Origin: Limnobacter litoralis
GTDB lineage: Bacteria > Pseudomonadota > Gammaproteobacteria > Burkholderiales > Burkholderiaceae_B
DNA length: 64,000 bases
Direction of reading: 5' to 3'
NCBI RefSeq assembly: GCF_030160455.1
Contig: NZ_BSOJ01000019.1
Location: 31,843-95,842, forward strand
A model generated the notes under the pieces. It made no database searches. It was not told the DNA's origin and saw only the letters and a program-made list of their open reading frames with translations. Of the stretch, positions 28,428 to 40,045 are shown piece by piece (within the stretch, counting starts at the first letter, position 1; each line of letters opens with the position of its first letter). The position numbers and the translations under genes were made by a program.

Positions 28428-28757
28428 ATGAGCAGTGACCTGATTAAACACGTCAGTGACGCTTCTTTCGAAAGCGATGTGGTGAAGTCCGACAGCCCTG
28501 TGCTGGTGGATTACTGGGCCGAGTGGTGTGGTCCATGCAAGATGATTGCCCCCATTCTGGATGAGCTGTCTGGCGAATACAAAGGCAAACTCCAGATCGC
28601 GAAAATGAACGTGGACGAAAATTCCGAAACACCATCCAAGTACGGTATTCGTGGGATCCCGACTTTGATGTTGTTCAAGAATGGTGCAGTTGTGGCCACC
28701 AAGGTAGGCGCCCTTTCCAAGTCGCAACTTGCGGCTTTTCTGGACAGCCACCTGTAA
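28428..28757 (+). CDS. trxA: Thioredoxin 1
   Basis: A 109-residue classical thioredoxin with active site WCGPC (Cys34, Cys37), the conserved cis-Pro region [13 protein letters not shown] and normal length. Cytoplasmic protein disulfide reductant. ATG 28428 has GAGGAA upstream. Followed by a terminator and then rho, an order common in proteobacteria. Confidence 0.97.
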   Translation: MSSDLIKHVSDASFESDVVKSDSPVLVDYWAEWCGPCKMIAPILDELSGEYKGKLQIAKMNVDENSETPSKYGIRGIPTLMLFKNGAVVATKVGALSKSQLAAFLDSHL

Positions 28758-28768
28758 AGCAACACACC

Positions 28769-28796
28769 CCGGGGCCCCATTTCTTGGGGCCTTTCT
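28769..28796 (+). terminator. Rho-independent terminator after trxA
   Basis: GGCCCC (28773-28778) and GGGGCC (28786-28791) form a six-bp GC stem with a seven-base loop, followed by TTTCTT. It separates trxA from rho and would end the trxA transcript. Confidence 0.8.
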
Positions 28797-28884
28797 TCGG
28801 TATCCCCTGACAAACCCTTTTAAATCCCACCCACTTCGATCGCTGCCACCACATGGCAACTGATGCTCACCTGAACAAGAAAAA

Positions 28885-30147
28885 ATGTATCTATCCGAAC
28901 TGAAGGTTTTACACGTCTCAGCCTTGCTTGAAATGGCTGCCGGGCTTGAAATCGACAATGCAAACCGCCTGCGCAAGCAAGAGTTGATGTTTGCAATCCT
29001 GAAAAAACGCGCCAAAAATGGCGAACAGATTTTTGGCGATGGCGTCTTGGAGGTTTTGCCGGACGGCTTTGGCTTCCTGAGATCACCCGAGACGTCCTAC
29101 CTGGCAAGCCCGGATGACATTTACATCTCCCCAAGTCAGATTCGCCGCTTCAACCTGCACACGGGTGACGGGATTGAGGGTGAAGTCAGAACGCCCAAAG
29201 ACGGTGAGCGCTACTTCGCACTGGTGAAAGTCGACAAGGTCAACGGCGAAGCGCCAGAAGCCAGCAAGCACAAGATACTGTTTGAAAACCTGACCCCCCT
29301 GCACCCCAACCAGCCTTTGAAGCTGGAGCGCGAAATGCGCGGCGAGGAAAACAACACCGGCCGAATCATCGACATGGTGGCCCCCATCGGCAAAGGCCAG
29401 CGCGGTTTGCTGGTGGCGCCGCCAAAATCGGGTAAAACCGTGATGCTGCAGCACATTGCGCATGCCATCACCGACAACCACCCCGACATTACCCTGATCG
29501 TTTTGCTGATCGACGAACGTCCGGAAGAAGTGACCGAGATGATGCGCAGCGTGCGTGGTGAAGTGATTGCTTCCACGTTTGACGAACCCGCCACCCGCCA
29601 CGTGCAAGTGGCTGAAATGGTGATCGAAAAAGCCAAGCGCCTGGTCGAGCACAAACGCGACGTTGTCATTTTGCTGGATTCGATCACTCGCCTTGCACGG
29701 GCCTACAACACCGTGGTGCCTTCATCCGGCAAGGTGCTGACCGGTGGTGTGGACGCCAACGCCCTTCACCGCCCCAAACGTTTTTTTGGTGCTGCGCGTA
29801 ACATCGAAGAAGGTGGTTCACTGACCATCATCGCCACCGCGCTGGTTGACACCGGCAGCCGCATGGACGAAGTGATTTACGAAGAATTCAAAGGCACCGG
29901 CAACATGGAAATTCACCTTGAACGCCGCATGGCTGAAAAGCGTGTTTACCCAGCCATCAACATCAACCGTTCGTCCACCCGTCGCGAAGAGTTGCTCATC
30001 AAGCCAGACCTTCTGCAGAAGATCTGGGTGCTGCGCCGCCTTCTGCACGACATGGACGAAATCCAGGCCATGGAATTCCTCATGGACAAGATTCGCCAGA
30101 CCAAGAACAACGGCGAGTTTTTCGAGATGATGAAAAAAGGCAATTAA
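28885..30147 (+). CDS. rho: Transcription termination factor Rho
   Basis: A 420-residue hexameric RNA helicase for factor-dependent termination. The N-terminal RNA-binding domain has [14 protein letters not shown] and the primary site; the ATPase has the P-loop [16 protein letters not shown], the Walker [16 protein letters not shown] and the Q/R-loop region [20 protein letters not shown]. Length is normal. The 3' end overlaps that of the convergent SRPBCC gene by 4 bp. Confidence 0.98.
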   Translation: MYLSELKVLHVSALLEMAAGLEIDNANRLRKQELMFAILKKRAKNGEQIFGDGVLEVLPDGFGFLRSPETSYLASPDDIYISPSQIRRFNLHTGDGIEGEVRTPKDGERYFALVKVDKVNGEAPEASKHKILFENLTPLHPNQPLKLEREMRGEENNTGRIIDMVAPIGKGQRGLLVAPPKSGKTVMLQHIAHAITDNHPDITLIVLLIDERPEEVTEMMRSVRGEVIASTFDEPATRHVQVAEMVIEKAKRLVEHKRDVVILLDSITRLARAYNTVVPSSGKVLTGGVDANALHRPKRFFGAARNIEEGGSLTIIATALVDTGSRMDEVIYEEFKGTGNMEIHLERRMAEKRVYPAININRSSTRREELLIKPDLLQKIWVLRRLLHDMDEIQAMEFLMDKIRQTKNNGEFFEMMKKGN

Positions 30148-30659
30148 GCCTTGAACTGAATGGCCCGCAAGGTCAGTATCTGAGTCAGGTTGGTGAGCGT
30201 TTTGCTCATCATCCGGCTCCACACCAAGTCCATCACCGACGTTTTAAAAAGCATCTTGGGCAAAAAGCCCGAAAACTTGGGCTTCAGGTGAAACACATAC
30301 CGCCAGGTGATGATGGTCTCATCGCCCAGCTTTTCAAATTCGAAAGACCCTTTGGCGTGGTCAATGAAATTGACCACCGGCTGTGAAAACCCCACACCAC
30401 GGTACAAAAACTGCCGGTTTGGCTCCACCGCCAGCAACTCCTCCTCAATCACCGCACCGTCTTTGAAGGTGATTTTCTGACGAGCACCGACATGATCAAA
30501 CGCTTCACCGCTCAGCATTTCAACGCTGACAATCGGTGCGATCAGCTTGTCGCTGTGAATGTACTCGTGAGGCTTCAGTGTCAAAAACAACTTGAAACAA
30601 GTCGCAATTGGAACAGGCACTCGACAGGTTTTCTGGATCGTTAAGGGAACTTCGCTCAC
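30144..30659 (-). CDS. SRPBCC (START-like) superfamily protein
   Basis: A 171-residue protein with the polyketide cyclase/SRPBCC pattern: a hydrophobic start strand ([19 protein letters not shown]), a middle with [18 protein letters not shown], and late strands [20 protein letters not shown] before a long C-terminal helix. Such proteins bind hydrophobic ligands or lipids; the ligand is unknown. It is encoded alone, divergent from the DUF1232 gene with ~30 bp between them. Confidence 0.7.
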   Translation of the reverse strand: MSEVPLTIQKTCRVPVPIATCFKLFLTLKPHEYIHSDKLIAPIVSVEMLSGEAFDHVGARQKITFKDGAVIEEELLAVEPNRQFLYRGVGFSQPVVNFIDHAKGSFEFEKLGDETIITWRYVFHLKPKFSGFLPKMLFKTSVMDLVWSRMMSKTLTNLTQILTLRAIQFKA

Positions 30660-30691
30660 AATGCCTCCTGGTGAATCACGATTGATTTGAC

Positions 30692-30970
30692 ATGATTTCT
30701 AGATTTGTTCCAATACTAGCCAAATTAAAAGCATTGAAAACCCATGGGCGGTTGATGTGGAAAGCTTTTGTGCATGCAAAGACGCCATTGTGGATCAAAC
30801 TGTGCATGGTTGGCGTTGTGGCCTACCTGATTAGCCCGGTTGACTTGGTGCCTGATCCAATCCTGATTCTGGGCTGGACCGATGATCTGGTGGTGATTAC
30901 GGTGGCGATGTGGTTGTTGGGCAAAGCAATCCCCCCTGAGGTCAAGGCAGAAATCGAAGGCCCCAAATGA
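30692..30970 (+). CDS. DUF1232 (YkvA family) membrane protein
   Basis: A 92-residue protein with the DUF1232 signature AYLISPVDLVPDPILILGW followed by DDLVVITVAMWLLGKAIP; two short membrane-spanning segments are likely. The family is widespread and has no settled function. A strong hairpin right after its stop codon serves as terminator for the convergent symporter operon. Confidence 0.85.
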   Translation: MISRFVPILAKLKALKTHGRLMWKAFVHAKTPLWIKLCMVGVVAYLISPVDLVPDPILILGWTDDLVVITVAMWLLGKAIPPEVKAEIEGPK

Positions 30971-30997
30971 AAAAGCCCGGCGCTTTCGCAGCCGGGC
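30970..30997 (-). terminator. Rho-independent terminator of the symporter operon
   Basis: On the minus strand GCCCGGC (30997-30991) pairs with GCCGGGC (30981-30975), followed by TTTTT (30974-30970). It lies 30 bp after the symporter stop codon. On the plus strand there is no T-run, so termination should be one-way. Confidence 0.85.
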
Positions 30998-31028
30998 CCC
31001 AACTTACCTCAAAGTTGTTCTAGTGCGT

Positions 31029-32831
31029 TCAGTGCCCAGTGGCAACACCCGCACCCCTTGGCGTACGAATGCTCTCAACCAGGTGCTGAATGTCTTCTGG
31101 AGGCGGTGCTGTCACCTTGCTGACCGCATAGGCCACTACAAAGTTGACCGCTGCGCCCACGGTGCCAAAGGCTTCTGGTGAAATGCCAAAGAAACCGTTT
31201 TTGCCACCGACCAGATGCAGGTATTCAGTGCCCTTGATGAACAGAATGCCTTTGTGCGCGAACACATAGAACAGTGTCACAAAGAGACCTGACAACATGC
31301 CGGCAATTGCACCTTGAGAGTTCATTTTCTTGGAGAAAATGCCCATCATGATGACCGGGAACAGGGAAGAGGCTGCAATACCGAAAGCCAAAGCCACTGT
31401 ACCTGCCGCAAATCCGGGTGGATGCAAGCCCAGATAGCCCGCAACCAGAATTGCCACCGCCATGGAGATCTTGCCGGCAAGCAATTCATTGGACTCGGAG
31501 ATATTCGGGTTAAACACGCCCTTGATCAGATCATGCGATACTGCGGAAGAAATAGCCAACAGCAGACCCGCGGCAGTCGACAAGGCGGCGGCCAAGCCAC
31601 CAGCAGCCACCAGCGCGATCACCCAGTTTGGCAACTTGGCGATTTCGGGGTTGGCCAACACCATGATGTCCGGGTTAACGTCCATTTCATTGCCCTTCCA
31701 GCCAGCGGCTTCTGCCTTGGCCTGGAATGCGGGGTCTTTATTCTGGTCGTTGTAGAACTGGATGCGACCGTCGCCGTTTTTGTCATTGAACTTCAACAGG
31801 CCAGTTTGTTCCCAGCGTCCCATCCAGGCGGGTTTCTGATCCACCGGCAGCGAGGCTTCTTTGGCAAACATGTCACCACCTGTGGCCGCAGCTGGATTCA
31901 CTGTGGCAATCAGGTTGAAGCGTGCCATTGCACCCACAGCAGGGGCCACGGTGTACAACAGTGCAATAAAGACCAGCGCCCAACCAGCGGATGAACGTGC
32001 GTCCTTCACCTTGGGCACCGTGAAGAAACGAACGATCACGTGCGGCAGGCCCGCTGTACCGATCATCAGTGAGACGGTGTAAAAGAAGGTGTTCAGATAG
32101 CTGCCATTGGGTGACGTGGTGTATTGCCCGAAGCCCAGATCAGTCACCACTTTGTCAAGCGTGGCCAGCATGGGCTGATGGTTGGACAACATGTCTGAGC
32201 CCAGGCCCAGCTGCGGGAACGGGTTACCAGTCAGGTTCAGCGAAATGAAGATGGCCGGCACGGTGTACGCGAAAATCAACACACAGTATTGTGCAATTTG
32301 CGTGTAGGTGATGCCTTTCATACCGCCAAACACAGCGTACATGAACACAATGCCCATACCTACATAGATGCCCGTTTCATTGGAAACACCCAGGAAGCGG
32401 GAGAAGGCCACGCCCACACCAGTCATCTGACCAATCACATAAGTGAGTGAAGCCACCAGCAAACACAACACCGCCACGGTGCGCGCGGTGGTTGAGTAAT
32501 ACCGGTCACCAATGAACTGGGGCACGGTAAACTTACCAAACTTGCGAAGGTAGGGTGCCAACAGCATGGCCAGCAGCACGTAGCCACCGGTCCAGCCCAT
32601 CAGAAACACCGATGCACCGTAACCCAGTTTGGCGATCAAACCCGCCATGGAAATAAAAGAAGCGGCTGACATCCAGTCAGCCGCCGTTGCCATGCCGTTT
32701 GCGATGGGGTGCACGCCCCCGCCCGCCACGTAAAATTCGCCCGTGCTGCCCGCACGCGCCCAAAACGCAATACCGAGGTAAAGCGCAAAACTCAGACCCA
32801 CGATGACGTAGGTGATTGTTTGCAAATCCAT
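31029..32831 (-). CDS. Sodium:solute symporter, VC_2705-type (ActP-like)
   Basis: A 600-residue SSS-family transporter with about 13 membrane helices. The start LQTITYVIVGLSFALYLGIA and segments such as GMATAADWMSAASFISMAG and VLCLLVASLTYVIGQMTGVG match acetate/solute symporters. Between helices, near residues 349-358, it has FNDKNGDGRIQFYNDQ, an EF-hand-type DxNxDG calcium loop, in a hydrophilic insert. With the DUF4212 small subunit 9 nt upstream this fits the two-component symporter subfamily I know as VC_2705/TIGR03648. The substrate is probably a short carboxylate, but this is inference. Confidence 0.88.
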   Translation of the reverse strand: MDLQTITYVIVGLSFALYLGIAFWARAGSTGEFYVAGGGVHPIANGMATAADWMSAASFISMAGLIAKLGYGASVFLMGWTGGYVLLAMLLAPYLRKFGKFTVPQFIGDRYYSTTARTVAVLCLLVASLTYVIGQMTGVGVAFSRFLGVSNETGIYVGMGIVFMYAVFGGMKGITYTQIAQYCVLIFAYTVPAIFISLNLTGNPFPQLGLGSDMLSNHQPMLATLDKVVTDLGFGQYTTSPNGSYLNTFFYTVSLMIGTAGLPHVIVRFFTVPKVKDARSSAGWALVFIALLYTVAPAVGAMARFNLIATVNPAAATGGDMFAKEASLPVDQKPAWMGRWEQTGLLKFNDKNGDGRIQFYNDQNKDPAFQAKAEAAGWKGNEMDVNPDIMVLANPEIAKLPNWVIALVAAGGLAAALSTAAGLLLAISSAVSHDLIKGVFNPNISESNELLAGKISMAVAILVAGYLGLHPPGFAAGTVALAFGIAASSLFPVIMMGIFSKKMNSQGAIAGMLSGLFVTLFYVFAHKGILFIKGTEYLHLVGGKNGFFGISPEAFGTVGAAVNFVVAYAVSKVTAPPPEDIQHLVESIRTPRGAGVATGH

Positions 32832-32840
32832 GCTGTCTCC

Positions 32841-33101
32841 TTAGTCTTCGTGAACGTCGAATTCGCGGTCAATGTCGTTCATTTTCTTGGCGTAGTAGAA
32901 AATCAACGCAATGAACACGTAAATTGAGCCTTGCTGAGCAAACCAGAATCCGAGGGGATAGCCCCCGATACTGAATTTGTCCAGCTGTTCAACGAACAGG
33001 ATGCCAGCGCCGTATGACACCAGGAACCAGACCACCAGCACTTTGGCAAGCAGTCCGAGCGTGGCTTTCCAGTAGGCATCTGCCTCACTTGGCTTACTCA
33101 T
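32841..33101 (-). CDS. DUF4212 symporter small subunit
   Basis: An 86-residue protein with two membrane helices (GLLAKVLVVWFLVSYGAG and GFWFAQQGSIYVFIALIF) and the conserved YAKKMNDIDREF tail, matching DUF4212, the small partner of the adjacent sodium:solute symporter. GGAG precedes ATG 33101. The pair is separated by 9 nt and surely co-expressed. Confidence 0.88.
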   Translation of the reverse strand: MSKPSEADAYWKATLGLLAKVLVVWFLVSYGAGILFVEQLDKFSIGGYPLGFWFAQQGSIYVFIALIFYYAKKMNDIDREFDVHED

Positions 33102-33230
33102 CGTTTGTCTCCTTTTGAAAAAGGTTTATTTTATGAACCGAGACATCACGGGTAAGGTCACATCCCTCCCAGTCTTCGGCTTAAACCCAGTATCAAAAAG
33201 AAAACTTACGTCAAACTGAATGAATGTAAA

Positions 33231-34403
<1,173 letters not shown>

Positions 34404-34495
34404 CTATTTTAATGGACTCTGCTCGGCCCAAGGCGCTGTTTCGAAGAAAGGTTCAAGCAAAGTTGGCCCGCCTTTGGCACAATGGTGAACAAACA

Positions 34496-35035
34496 ATGAC
34501 TAAGCAGCACATGCAACACGCACCCAAACCTGTCTTTACCAGCGCCGAAAAACACCCCGATGACCTTGAGCTGGATGCTCATCTGTTCCGTCAGGCTTTG
34601 GCCCAGTTTGCCACCGGCATCACCATCATCACCACGGCCAAGCAAGGCGGCGGTTATGTGGGGGTCACAGCCAATTCATTCAACTCAGTCTCGTTGCATC
34701 CGCCATTGGTGTTGTGGAGTCTGTCCAAAAAAGCCAGTAGCCACGATGCGTTTGCCGCGGCCACCCACTATGGGGTCAGTGTACTGGCCGCAGAACAGGA
34801 AGCACTTTCACACCATTTTTCAACGTTCAAAGGCGATCGCTTTGCCGGGCTGGACGTGATTGAGGGCCTGGGTGGCGTGGCGTTGATTCCGGACGCTTTG
34901 GCCCATTTTGAGTGCAAAATTCGCAGCCGCTACGAAGAAGGCGACCACTACATCATGGTCGGTGAGGTGCTGCGCTGCGACTTTCGTGAGGGTGAGGCTT
35001 TGGTTTACCGGTCACGAAAGTACTTCAAAAACTAG
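34496..35035 (+). CDS. Flavin reductase-like, FMN-binding split-barrel protein
   Basis: 179 residues from ATG 34496 (the frame is open farther 5', but the conserved part begins here). The region [40 protein letters not shown] and GRY-like [21 protein letters not shown] match short flavin reductases that supply reduced flavin to monooxygenases. No partner oxygenase is adjacent. It converges with the chemoreceptor gene, overlapping by 4 bp. Confidence 0.88.
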   Translation: MTKQHMQHAPKPVFTSAEKHPDDLELDAHLFRQALAQFATGITIITTAKQGGGYVGVTANSFNSVSLHPPLVLWSLSKKASSHDAFAAATHYGVSVLAAEQEALSHHFSTFKGDRFAGLDVIEGLGGVALIPDALAHFECKIRSRYEEGDHYIMVGEVLRCDFREGEALVYRSRKYFKN

Positions 35036-36714
35036 ACTGCGCTGCTTGCCCGGCTGTTTGGCAGCTGAAACTTGTTCACTGTGACCCGGAGATTTTTGAC
35101 CGCAGCTTCGAGCTGGCAGGCCGTTACCGCAGTGCGCTCCGACCAGTCCAGGGTGGTTTCTACACTGGTATTCAAAGCGCCCAGATTTTTGCCGATGCTT
35201 TGTGCAGCCTCGGTCTGCTTGATTACGCTGGCGCGGATGCTGTCCACGCCGTGACAAGCCTGCGTAGCGGTTTGCTGCATTTGCTGGGTGGCACCCACCA
35301 CCTCTTTCAAGGCTGACACGGAATTTTCAAGCGACGAAATGCCGGCCTGCGCGGTGTTGGACACTTTGGCGGACTGGGTTTCCAGCAGCTGCGAAAGACT
35401 TTCAATCTTGGTGGCTGATTGGGATGTTTTGTCAGCCAGCACACGCACTTCACTGGCCACCACCGAAAAGCCCCTGCCCGCCTCGCCTGCACGAGCCGCT
35501 TCAATGGCGGCATTGAGCGACAGCAAATTGGTTTTGTCGGCGATCTCTTTGACCTGACGGCTCAGCTCGACGATTTGAGCAGAAGACTGCACAAACACAT
35601 CGGACGAGCGGGTGAGGTCTTCGATTTTCTCGAAGGTGCTTTGCAAATCTGCATTCAAGGCCTCCACCTTGTTCAAACTGGCATTGGCACCCTGCTCATT
35701 TTGTTGCGACAACAGCCACACCTGTTCGGCGGAATCGCTGACCAATTTCAGGTCCTGCGTGAAGGAATTCGAGGCATCGACCGACTGCGCCGAGTAATTT
35801 TGCTGCTGGTTGGAAGAGGCCTTCAGCGATTCAGCCGCTTTGCCAATGTGCTCGCTGGCATTCGAGACTTCACCCGACACCGTAAACACGGAGGCCACCG
35901 TGACTCGAAGGGAAAGCACCATCAATTCGAGTGCGGCCAGAAATTCGCCGATCTCGTCCTTGCCATCCTTGAAATCACTGACGGTCAGATCGCCCCCAGC
36001 AACGCGCTTGGCCACCTCGTTGGCTTTGCGCAATCGTTTGCGAATGGATTGGGTCATGAAGACAAACAGGGCACAAACCACGCCGAAGCCAACCAGACCG
36101 ATGCCTGCGATTTCCAGCCCCAGGGTTTTGGCGGCATTGACCTGCTGCACACTCAGGGTCTGCACGTTGTTTTTCAAGATGGTTTGAATTTCAGAAAACT
36201 GGTCTGAAATCGCATTGCCCTGCTTCAAGGCGTCGGTCAACATCAATTGCCGAACTTCATCCAGGTTGTTGAATTGCGTGTAGTGCTCAATTTTGCCGAT
36301 GGTCTGGCCCAGGGTTTTGAACTGCTGGTCAACCGCATCCAGCTTTTTCAGCATCGCGGGGTCAGAGGCGGAGTTTTGCAGCTCCTTTTTGAGGTCAGCC
36401 AGCTCAGCGATGGCCTGTTTCTGGATGTTCTGATATTTGGTTTGAAACTGGTTGAACTGCTCTGGGGTGTAACCGTTGTCGGCGGCCAGCAAACGGTCTC
36501 GCAGGTTGATTTGAACCTCATAGACCTCAGCCCGCAGATTACCGAGCCGCAAAATCATGTCGCCAGCGCGGCTGTTGGCTTTCATTTGCAGCTGTGCAGT
36601 GCGCTCAATTTGATGGTAGCTGACCGCTGAGATCAGCAGGGTTTGCAGGCCAAGAAACACCAGAATCCAAGTGATTTTTTGCCCGATACTGATGTTGTTG
36701 CTTGCAAGCTTCAT
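35032..36714 (-). CDS. Methyl-accepting chemotaxis protein
   Basis: 560 residues from ATG 36714. TM1 ([19 protein letters not shown]), a ~150-residue helical periplasmic domain, TM2 ([19 protein letters not shown]), then HAMP and the cytoplasmic hairpin. The tip region [20 protein letters not shown] with [19 protein letters not shown] is standard for signalling to CheA/CheW. The C terminus lacks the NWETF-type pentapeptide for CheR. It may not share the liv operon transcript 100 bp upstream; ligand unknown. Confidence 0.93.
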   Translation of the reverse strand: MKLASNNISIGQKITWILVFLGLQTLLISAVSYHQIERTAQLQMKANSRAGDMILRLGNLRAEVYEVQINLRDRLLAADNGYTPEQFNQFQTKYQNIQKQAIAELADLKKELQNSASDPAMLKKLDAVDQQFKTLGQTIGKIEHYTQFNNLDEVRQLMLTDALKQGNAISDQFSEIQTILKNNVQTLSVQQVNAAKTLGLEIAGIGLVGFGVVCALFVFMTQSIRKRLRKANEVAKRVAGGDLTVSDFKDGKDEIGEFLAALELMVLSLRVTVASVFTVSGEVSNASEHIGKAAESLKASSNQQQNYSAQSVDASNSFTQDLKLVSDSAEQVWLLSQQNEQGANASLNKVEALNADLQSTFEKIEDLTRSSDVFVQSSAQIVELSRQVKEIADKTNLLSLNAAIEAARAGEAGRGFSVVASEVRVLADKTSQSATKIESLSQLLETQSAKVSNTAQAGISSLENSVSALKEVVGATQQMQQTATQACHGVDSIRASVIKQTEAAQSIGKNLGALNTSVETTLDWSERTAVTACQLEAAVKNLRVTVNKFQLPNSRASSAV

Positions 36715-36815
36715 GATGCCCCCAGACATTCCTCGTGTGTTTGAACGAAGAATAACAGGGGGCAGGTCAGGGTTTCAGAACACGTTTCTGCTAACCCATC
36801 TGAGGGGTCTTGTGT

Positions 36816-37805
36816 TTAAGGAGCGTTGGTGCCGCGCACAGCGCGACGTTTGTACCAGTCCAGTAACTCACCCACCAGACCTTTGCGGAAGGCCAGTACA
36901 CACACCACAAAGATGAAACCGGTCACGATGGTGACCGAATCGCCGATGGTGTTGAACCAGTCCACGTGCGTGGTTGATGCCAGAAAACGCCCCAGTTCAC
37001 CCAGCTTGTTTTCAAGGCTGACGATGACCACTGCACCCACAACCGGGCCGACCAAGGTGCCCAAACCGCCGACCAGCGTCATCAGCACCACCAGACCGGA
37101 CATGGACCAGTGCACATCGGTCAGGGTCTCAAAACCGAGCACCACCGCTTTGGTTGACCCAGCCAGACCCGCCAAGGTGGCAGACAGCACGAAAGCCATC
37201 AGCTTGTGTTTGTCGACGTCGTACCCCAGGGAAATGGCGCGTGGCTCGTTTTCCTTGATGGCCTTGAGCACCTGCCCAAAAGGCGAGTGCACGATGCGCA
37301 CGATCAGCGCAAATCCGGCCAGACAGATGCCGAGCACCACGTAGTACAGGGTCAAATCACTGCCGAGGTTAATGAAGCCCAGGAAGTGACCACGCGGGAT
37401 GCCTTGAAGACCATCTTCACCGCCAGTGAATGGCGCCTGCAGAAACACGAAGTAAAGCATCTGCGCCAAAGCCAGGGTAATCATGGTGAAGTAAATGCCC
37501 TGACGGCGAATGGCCAACAAACCCATCAGCAAGCCGATAAAGGCTGCAAAAGCAGTGCCTGCCAGTACACTGACTTCAAAGGGCAAGCCGGCGTCTCGAA
37601 TGAGGTAGCCCGTGATGTAGCCTGCCCCGCCAAAAAAAGCGGCGTGACCAAAGGACAGCAAGCCGGTGTAACCAATCAACAGGTTGAACGCACAGGCAAA
37701 CAATGCGAAGCAAAGCACCTTCATCAGGAAGACCGGATATATGCCAAATGGGGCCGCGAGCAGCGCAAGCAACACAACGAGAATGGCAATCTTGTTTTTG
37801 TTCAT
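36816..37805 (-). CDS. livM: Branched-chain amino acid ABC permease LivM
   Basis: 329 residues from ATG 37805 (AAGGA ~11 nt upstream). A LivM-type permease with ~10 helices; typical segments are FNLLIGYTGLLSFGHAAFFG, YVVLGICLAGFALIVRIVHS and the EAA-like loop ENEPRAISLGYDVDKHKLMA. With LivH it forms the inner-membrane channel. Gap to livH is 16 bp. Last gene of the operon. Confidence 0.94.
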   Translation of the reverse strand: MNKNKIAILVVLLALLAAPFGIYPVFLMKVLCFALFACAFNLLIGYTGLLSFGHAAFFGGAGYITGYLIRDAGLPFEVSVLAGTAFAAFIGLLMGLLAIRRQGIYFTMITLALAQMLYFVFLQAPFTGGEDGLQGIPRGHFLGFINLGSDLTLYYVVLGICLAGFALIVRIVHSPFGQVLKAIKENEPRAISLGYDVDKHKLMAFVLSATLAGLAGSTKAVVLGFETLTDVHWSMSGLVVLMTLVGGLGTLVGPVVGAVVIVSLENKLGELGRFLASTTHVDWFNTIGDSVTIVTGFIFVVCVLAFRKGLVGELLDWYKRRAVRGTNAP

Positions 37806-37821
37806 GATTCGCTTTTCCTTG

Positions 37822-38706
37822 TTACTTCTCGCGACCAAACAGGCCGGCAGGTCGAATCATCAGCACGATGGCCATGATGATGAACACCACGGTGGCAGAC
37901 AACTCGGGATAGAACACCTTGGTGAGGCCCTCTACGATGCCCAGAACCAGACCCGTGACAATTGCCCCAAGGATGGAACCCATGCCACCAATCACGACCA
38001 CAGCGAACACGGTGATGATCAAGTGCGAACCCATGAGTGGCGAGATCTGGATGACCGGTGCTGACAACACGCCAGCAAAGGCAGCCAGGGCCACTCCGAA
38101 ACCATAAGTCAACGTGACCATCAGCGGCACATTGACACCAAAAGCTTCCACCAGCTTGGGATTCTCGGTGCCCGCACGCAGATAAGAGCCCAATTTGGTT
38201 TTTTCAATCACGAACCAGGTCAGCATGCAGACCGTGATGGAGGCCACTACAACCCAGGCACGGTAATTGGGCAGGAACATGAAGCCCAGGTTGGTCACCC
38301 CGCGCAACAGCTCAGGGGTGGAATACGGTTGGCCAGAGACCCCGTAAATTGAGCGGAATATGCCTTCAATCATCAGCGTAACGCCGAAGGTCAGCAGAAG
38401 TCCGTACAGGTGATCCAGCTTGTAGAGCCACTTCAGCAAAGTGCGCTCGATGATCATGCCAAAAACCCCCACCATCAGCGGTGCGACAACCAGCATGACC
38501 CAGTAGTTCAGCCCAAAATAAGCCATGCCCATCCAGGTGAGCAAGGCACCCAGCATGTAAAGGGCACCGTGGGCAAAGTTGATCACGTTCAACAAGCCAA
38601 AAATGACCGCCAAACCCAGCGACAACATGGCATAGAACGAACCATTGACGAGCCCCAGCAACAACTGGCCCATAAAGGCTTGAATCGGTATTCCGAATAT
38701 ATCCAT
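37822..38706 (-). CDS. livH: Branched-chain amino acid ABC permease LivH
   Basis: A 294-residue permease from ATG 38706; an in-frame TTG at 38715 is an alternative. Conserved parts are LVNGSFYAMLSLGLAVIFG, LNVINFAHGALYMLGALL and GSYLRAGTENPKLVEAFGVN, the cytoplasmic loop that contacts the ATPases. It follows the substrate-binding protein gene after a GC-rich terminator-like hairpin. Confidence 0.94.
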   Translation of the reverse strand: MDIFGIPIQAFMGQLLLGLVNGSFYAMLSLGLAVIFGLLNVINFAHGALYMLGALLTWMGMAYFGLNYWVMLVVAPLMVGVFGMIIERTLLKWLYKLDHLYGLLLTFGVTLMIEGIFRSIYGVSGQPYSTPELLRGVTNLGFMFLPNYRAWVVVASITVCMLTWFVIEKTKLGSYLRAGTENPKLVEAFGVNVPLMVTLTYGFGVALAAFAGVLSAPVIQISPLMGSHLIITVFAVVVIGGMGSILGAIVTGLVLGIVEGLTKVFYPELSATVVFIIMAIVLMIRPAGLFGREK

Positions 38707-38726
38707 TTCGATCAACTCGACAAGTT

Positions 38727-38764
38727 AAAAACAGGGCCCCAGACCGGCGTGCGGCATGGGGCCC
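38727..38764 (-). terminator. Terminator/attenuator between the binding protein and livH
   Basis: On the minus strand GGGCCCC (38764-38758) pairs with GGGGCCC (38740-38734), then TGTTTTT (T-run at 38731-38727). Placed just after the periplasmic binding protein gene, it probably stops a share of transcripts and so gives more binding protein than permease, a common device in ABC operons. Confidence 0.75.
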
Positions 38765-38781
38765 TTGATCAGGCCATCAAA

Positions 38782-39993
38782 TTACTTCCAGGCGGCGCAC
38801 TTGGAGTCGGCCTTGCTGGTGAAGGCTTCTTCGCCAGGAATGGTCTGTACCACGTTGAGCAAGTCCCACTCGCCTTTTGATTCGGAAGGCTGCTTGACCT
38901 GCATCAGGTACATGTTGTGAATCAGGCTGCCGTCTGCGCGGTAGTAGCCGTCCTTCACGTACATGTCGTTGTACTTCATGGACTTCAGCTCAGTCATGAC
39001 CTTGTCTGGATTGTCCGTGCCAATTTTCTGGACAGCCTTCAGGTAGTTGAGGGTTGCTGAGTAGTCTGCAGCGTGCAGGCTGGTTGGCATTTTCTTTTCA
39101 GTGGCGTAGAAACGCTTGGCCCACTTGCGTGCGGCGTCGTCCTGGTCCCAGTACCAGCTGTCGGTCAGGTACATGCCCTTGGTCTGGTTCAGACCCAGTG
39201 AGTGCACGTCGCTGATAAACATCAGCAGACCAGCCAGCTTCATGGTTTTGGTCACGCCAAATTCGTTGGCGGCCTTAATGGAGTTGACGGTGTCACCACC
39301 CGCGTTGGCCAAGCCCACGATTTGCGCGCCAGAGGCTTGCGCTTGCAGCATGAATGAGGAGAAGTCGGAAGTGGACAGAGGGTGACGCACTTCGCCCACC
39401 ACTGTGCCGCCATTCTTTTTCACCACAGCGGCGGTGTCGTTGTACAGGGAAATACCGAACGCGTAGTCGGCGGTCAGGAAGAACCACTTTTTGCCGCCCT
39501 GCTTGGTTACGGCACCGCCAGTGCCCTTGGCCAGTGCCACGGTGTCGTAGGCGTAGTGGATGGTGTAAGGCGAACACTGGTCGTTGGTCAGTGCTGAAGA
39601 GCCGGCACCAATCACGAACAGGGGTTTGTGCTTTTCAGAAGCCACTTTGGCAATCGCCAGCGCCGTACCGGAGTTGGTACCTGCGATCAGCATGTCAACG
39701 CCTTCCTGGTCGAACCATTCACGGGCCTTGCTGGCGGCGATGTCGGCCTTGTTCTGGTGGTCGGCGTAGATGAACTCCACTTTCTTGCCGTTGATCTTGC
39801 CACCCATGTCGGCAATCGCCATTTTGACAGCCTGAACACCGCCAGGGCCGTCGATGTCGGCGTACACGCCAGACAGGTCGGTGATCATGCCGATCTTGAT
39901 GACGTCACCGGAAATGTCGCCGGCGTGGGCTGTTGCCATTGCACCAAAGGCACAGGCTGCACCGACGGCTTTAAAAATCTTTTTCAATTTCAT
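38782..39993 (-). CDS. Branched-chain amino acid ABC substrate-binding protein
   Basis: 403 residues from ATG 39993, with AAGGAG upstream and a clear signal peptide (KIFKAVGAACAFGAMATAHA). The mature protein is a type I periplasmic binding protein of the LivJ/LivK class (IKIGMITDLSGVYADIDGPG, NGKKVEFIYADHQNKADIA). Homologues bind branched-chain amino acids, amides, urea or aromatics, so the ligand is not fixed. A long in-frame 5' extension is rejected because it overlaps the intergenic SD. Confidence 0.93.
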   Translation of the reverse strand: MKLKKIFKAVGAACAFGAMATAHAGDISGDVIKIGMITDLSGVYADIDGPGGVQAVKMAIADMGGKINGKKVEFIYADHQNKADIAASKAREWFDQEGVDMLIAGTNSGTALAIAKVASEKHKPLFVIGAGSSALTNDQCSPYTIHYAYDTVALAKGTGGAVTKQGGKKWFFLTADYAFGISLYNDTAAVVKKNGGTVVGEVRHPLSTSDFSSFMLQAQASGAQIVGLANAGGDTVNSIKAANEFGVTKTMKLAGLLMFISDVHSLGLNQTKGMYLTDSWYWDQDDAARKWAKRFYATEKKMPTSLHAADYSATLNYLKAVQKIGTDNPDKVMTELKSMKYNDMYVKDGYYRADGSLIHNMYLMQVKQPSESKGEWDLLNVVQTIPGEEAFTSKADSKCAAWK

Positions 39994-40045
39994 GAGAATC
40001 TCCTTCGTTTTGCTTGGGTTATAGCCCTGACTTCGGGCCCATTTT

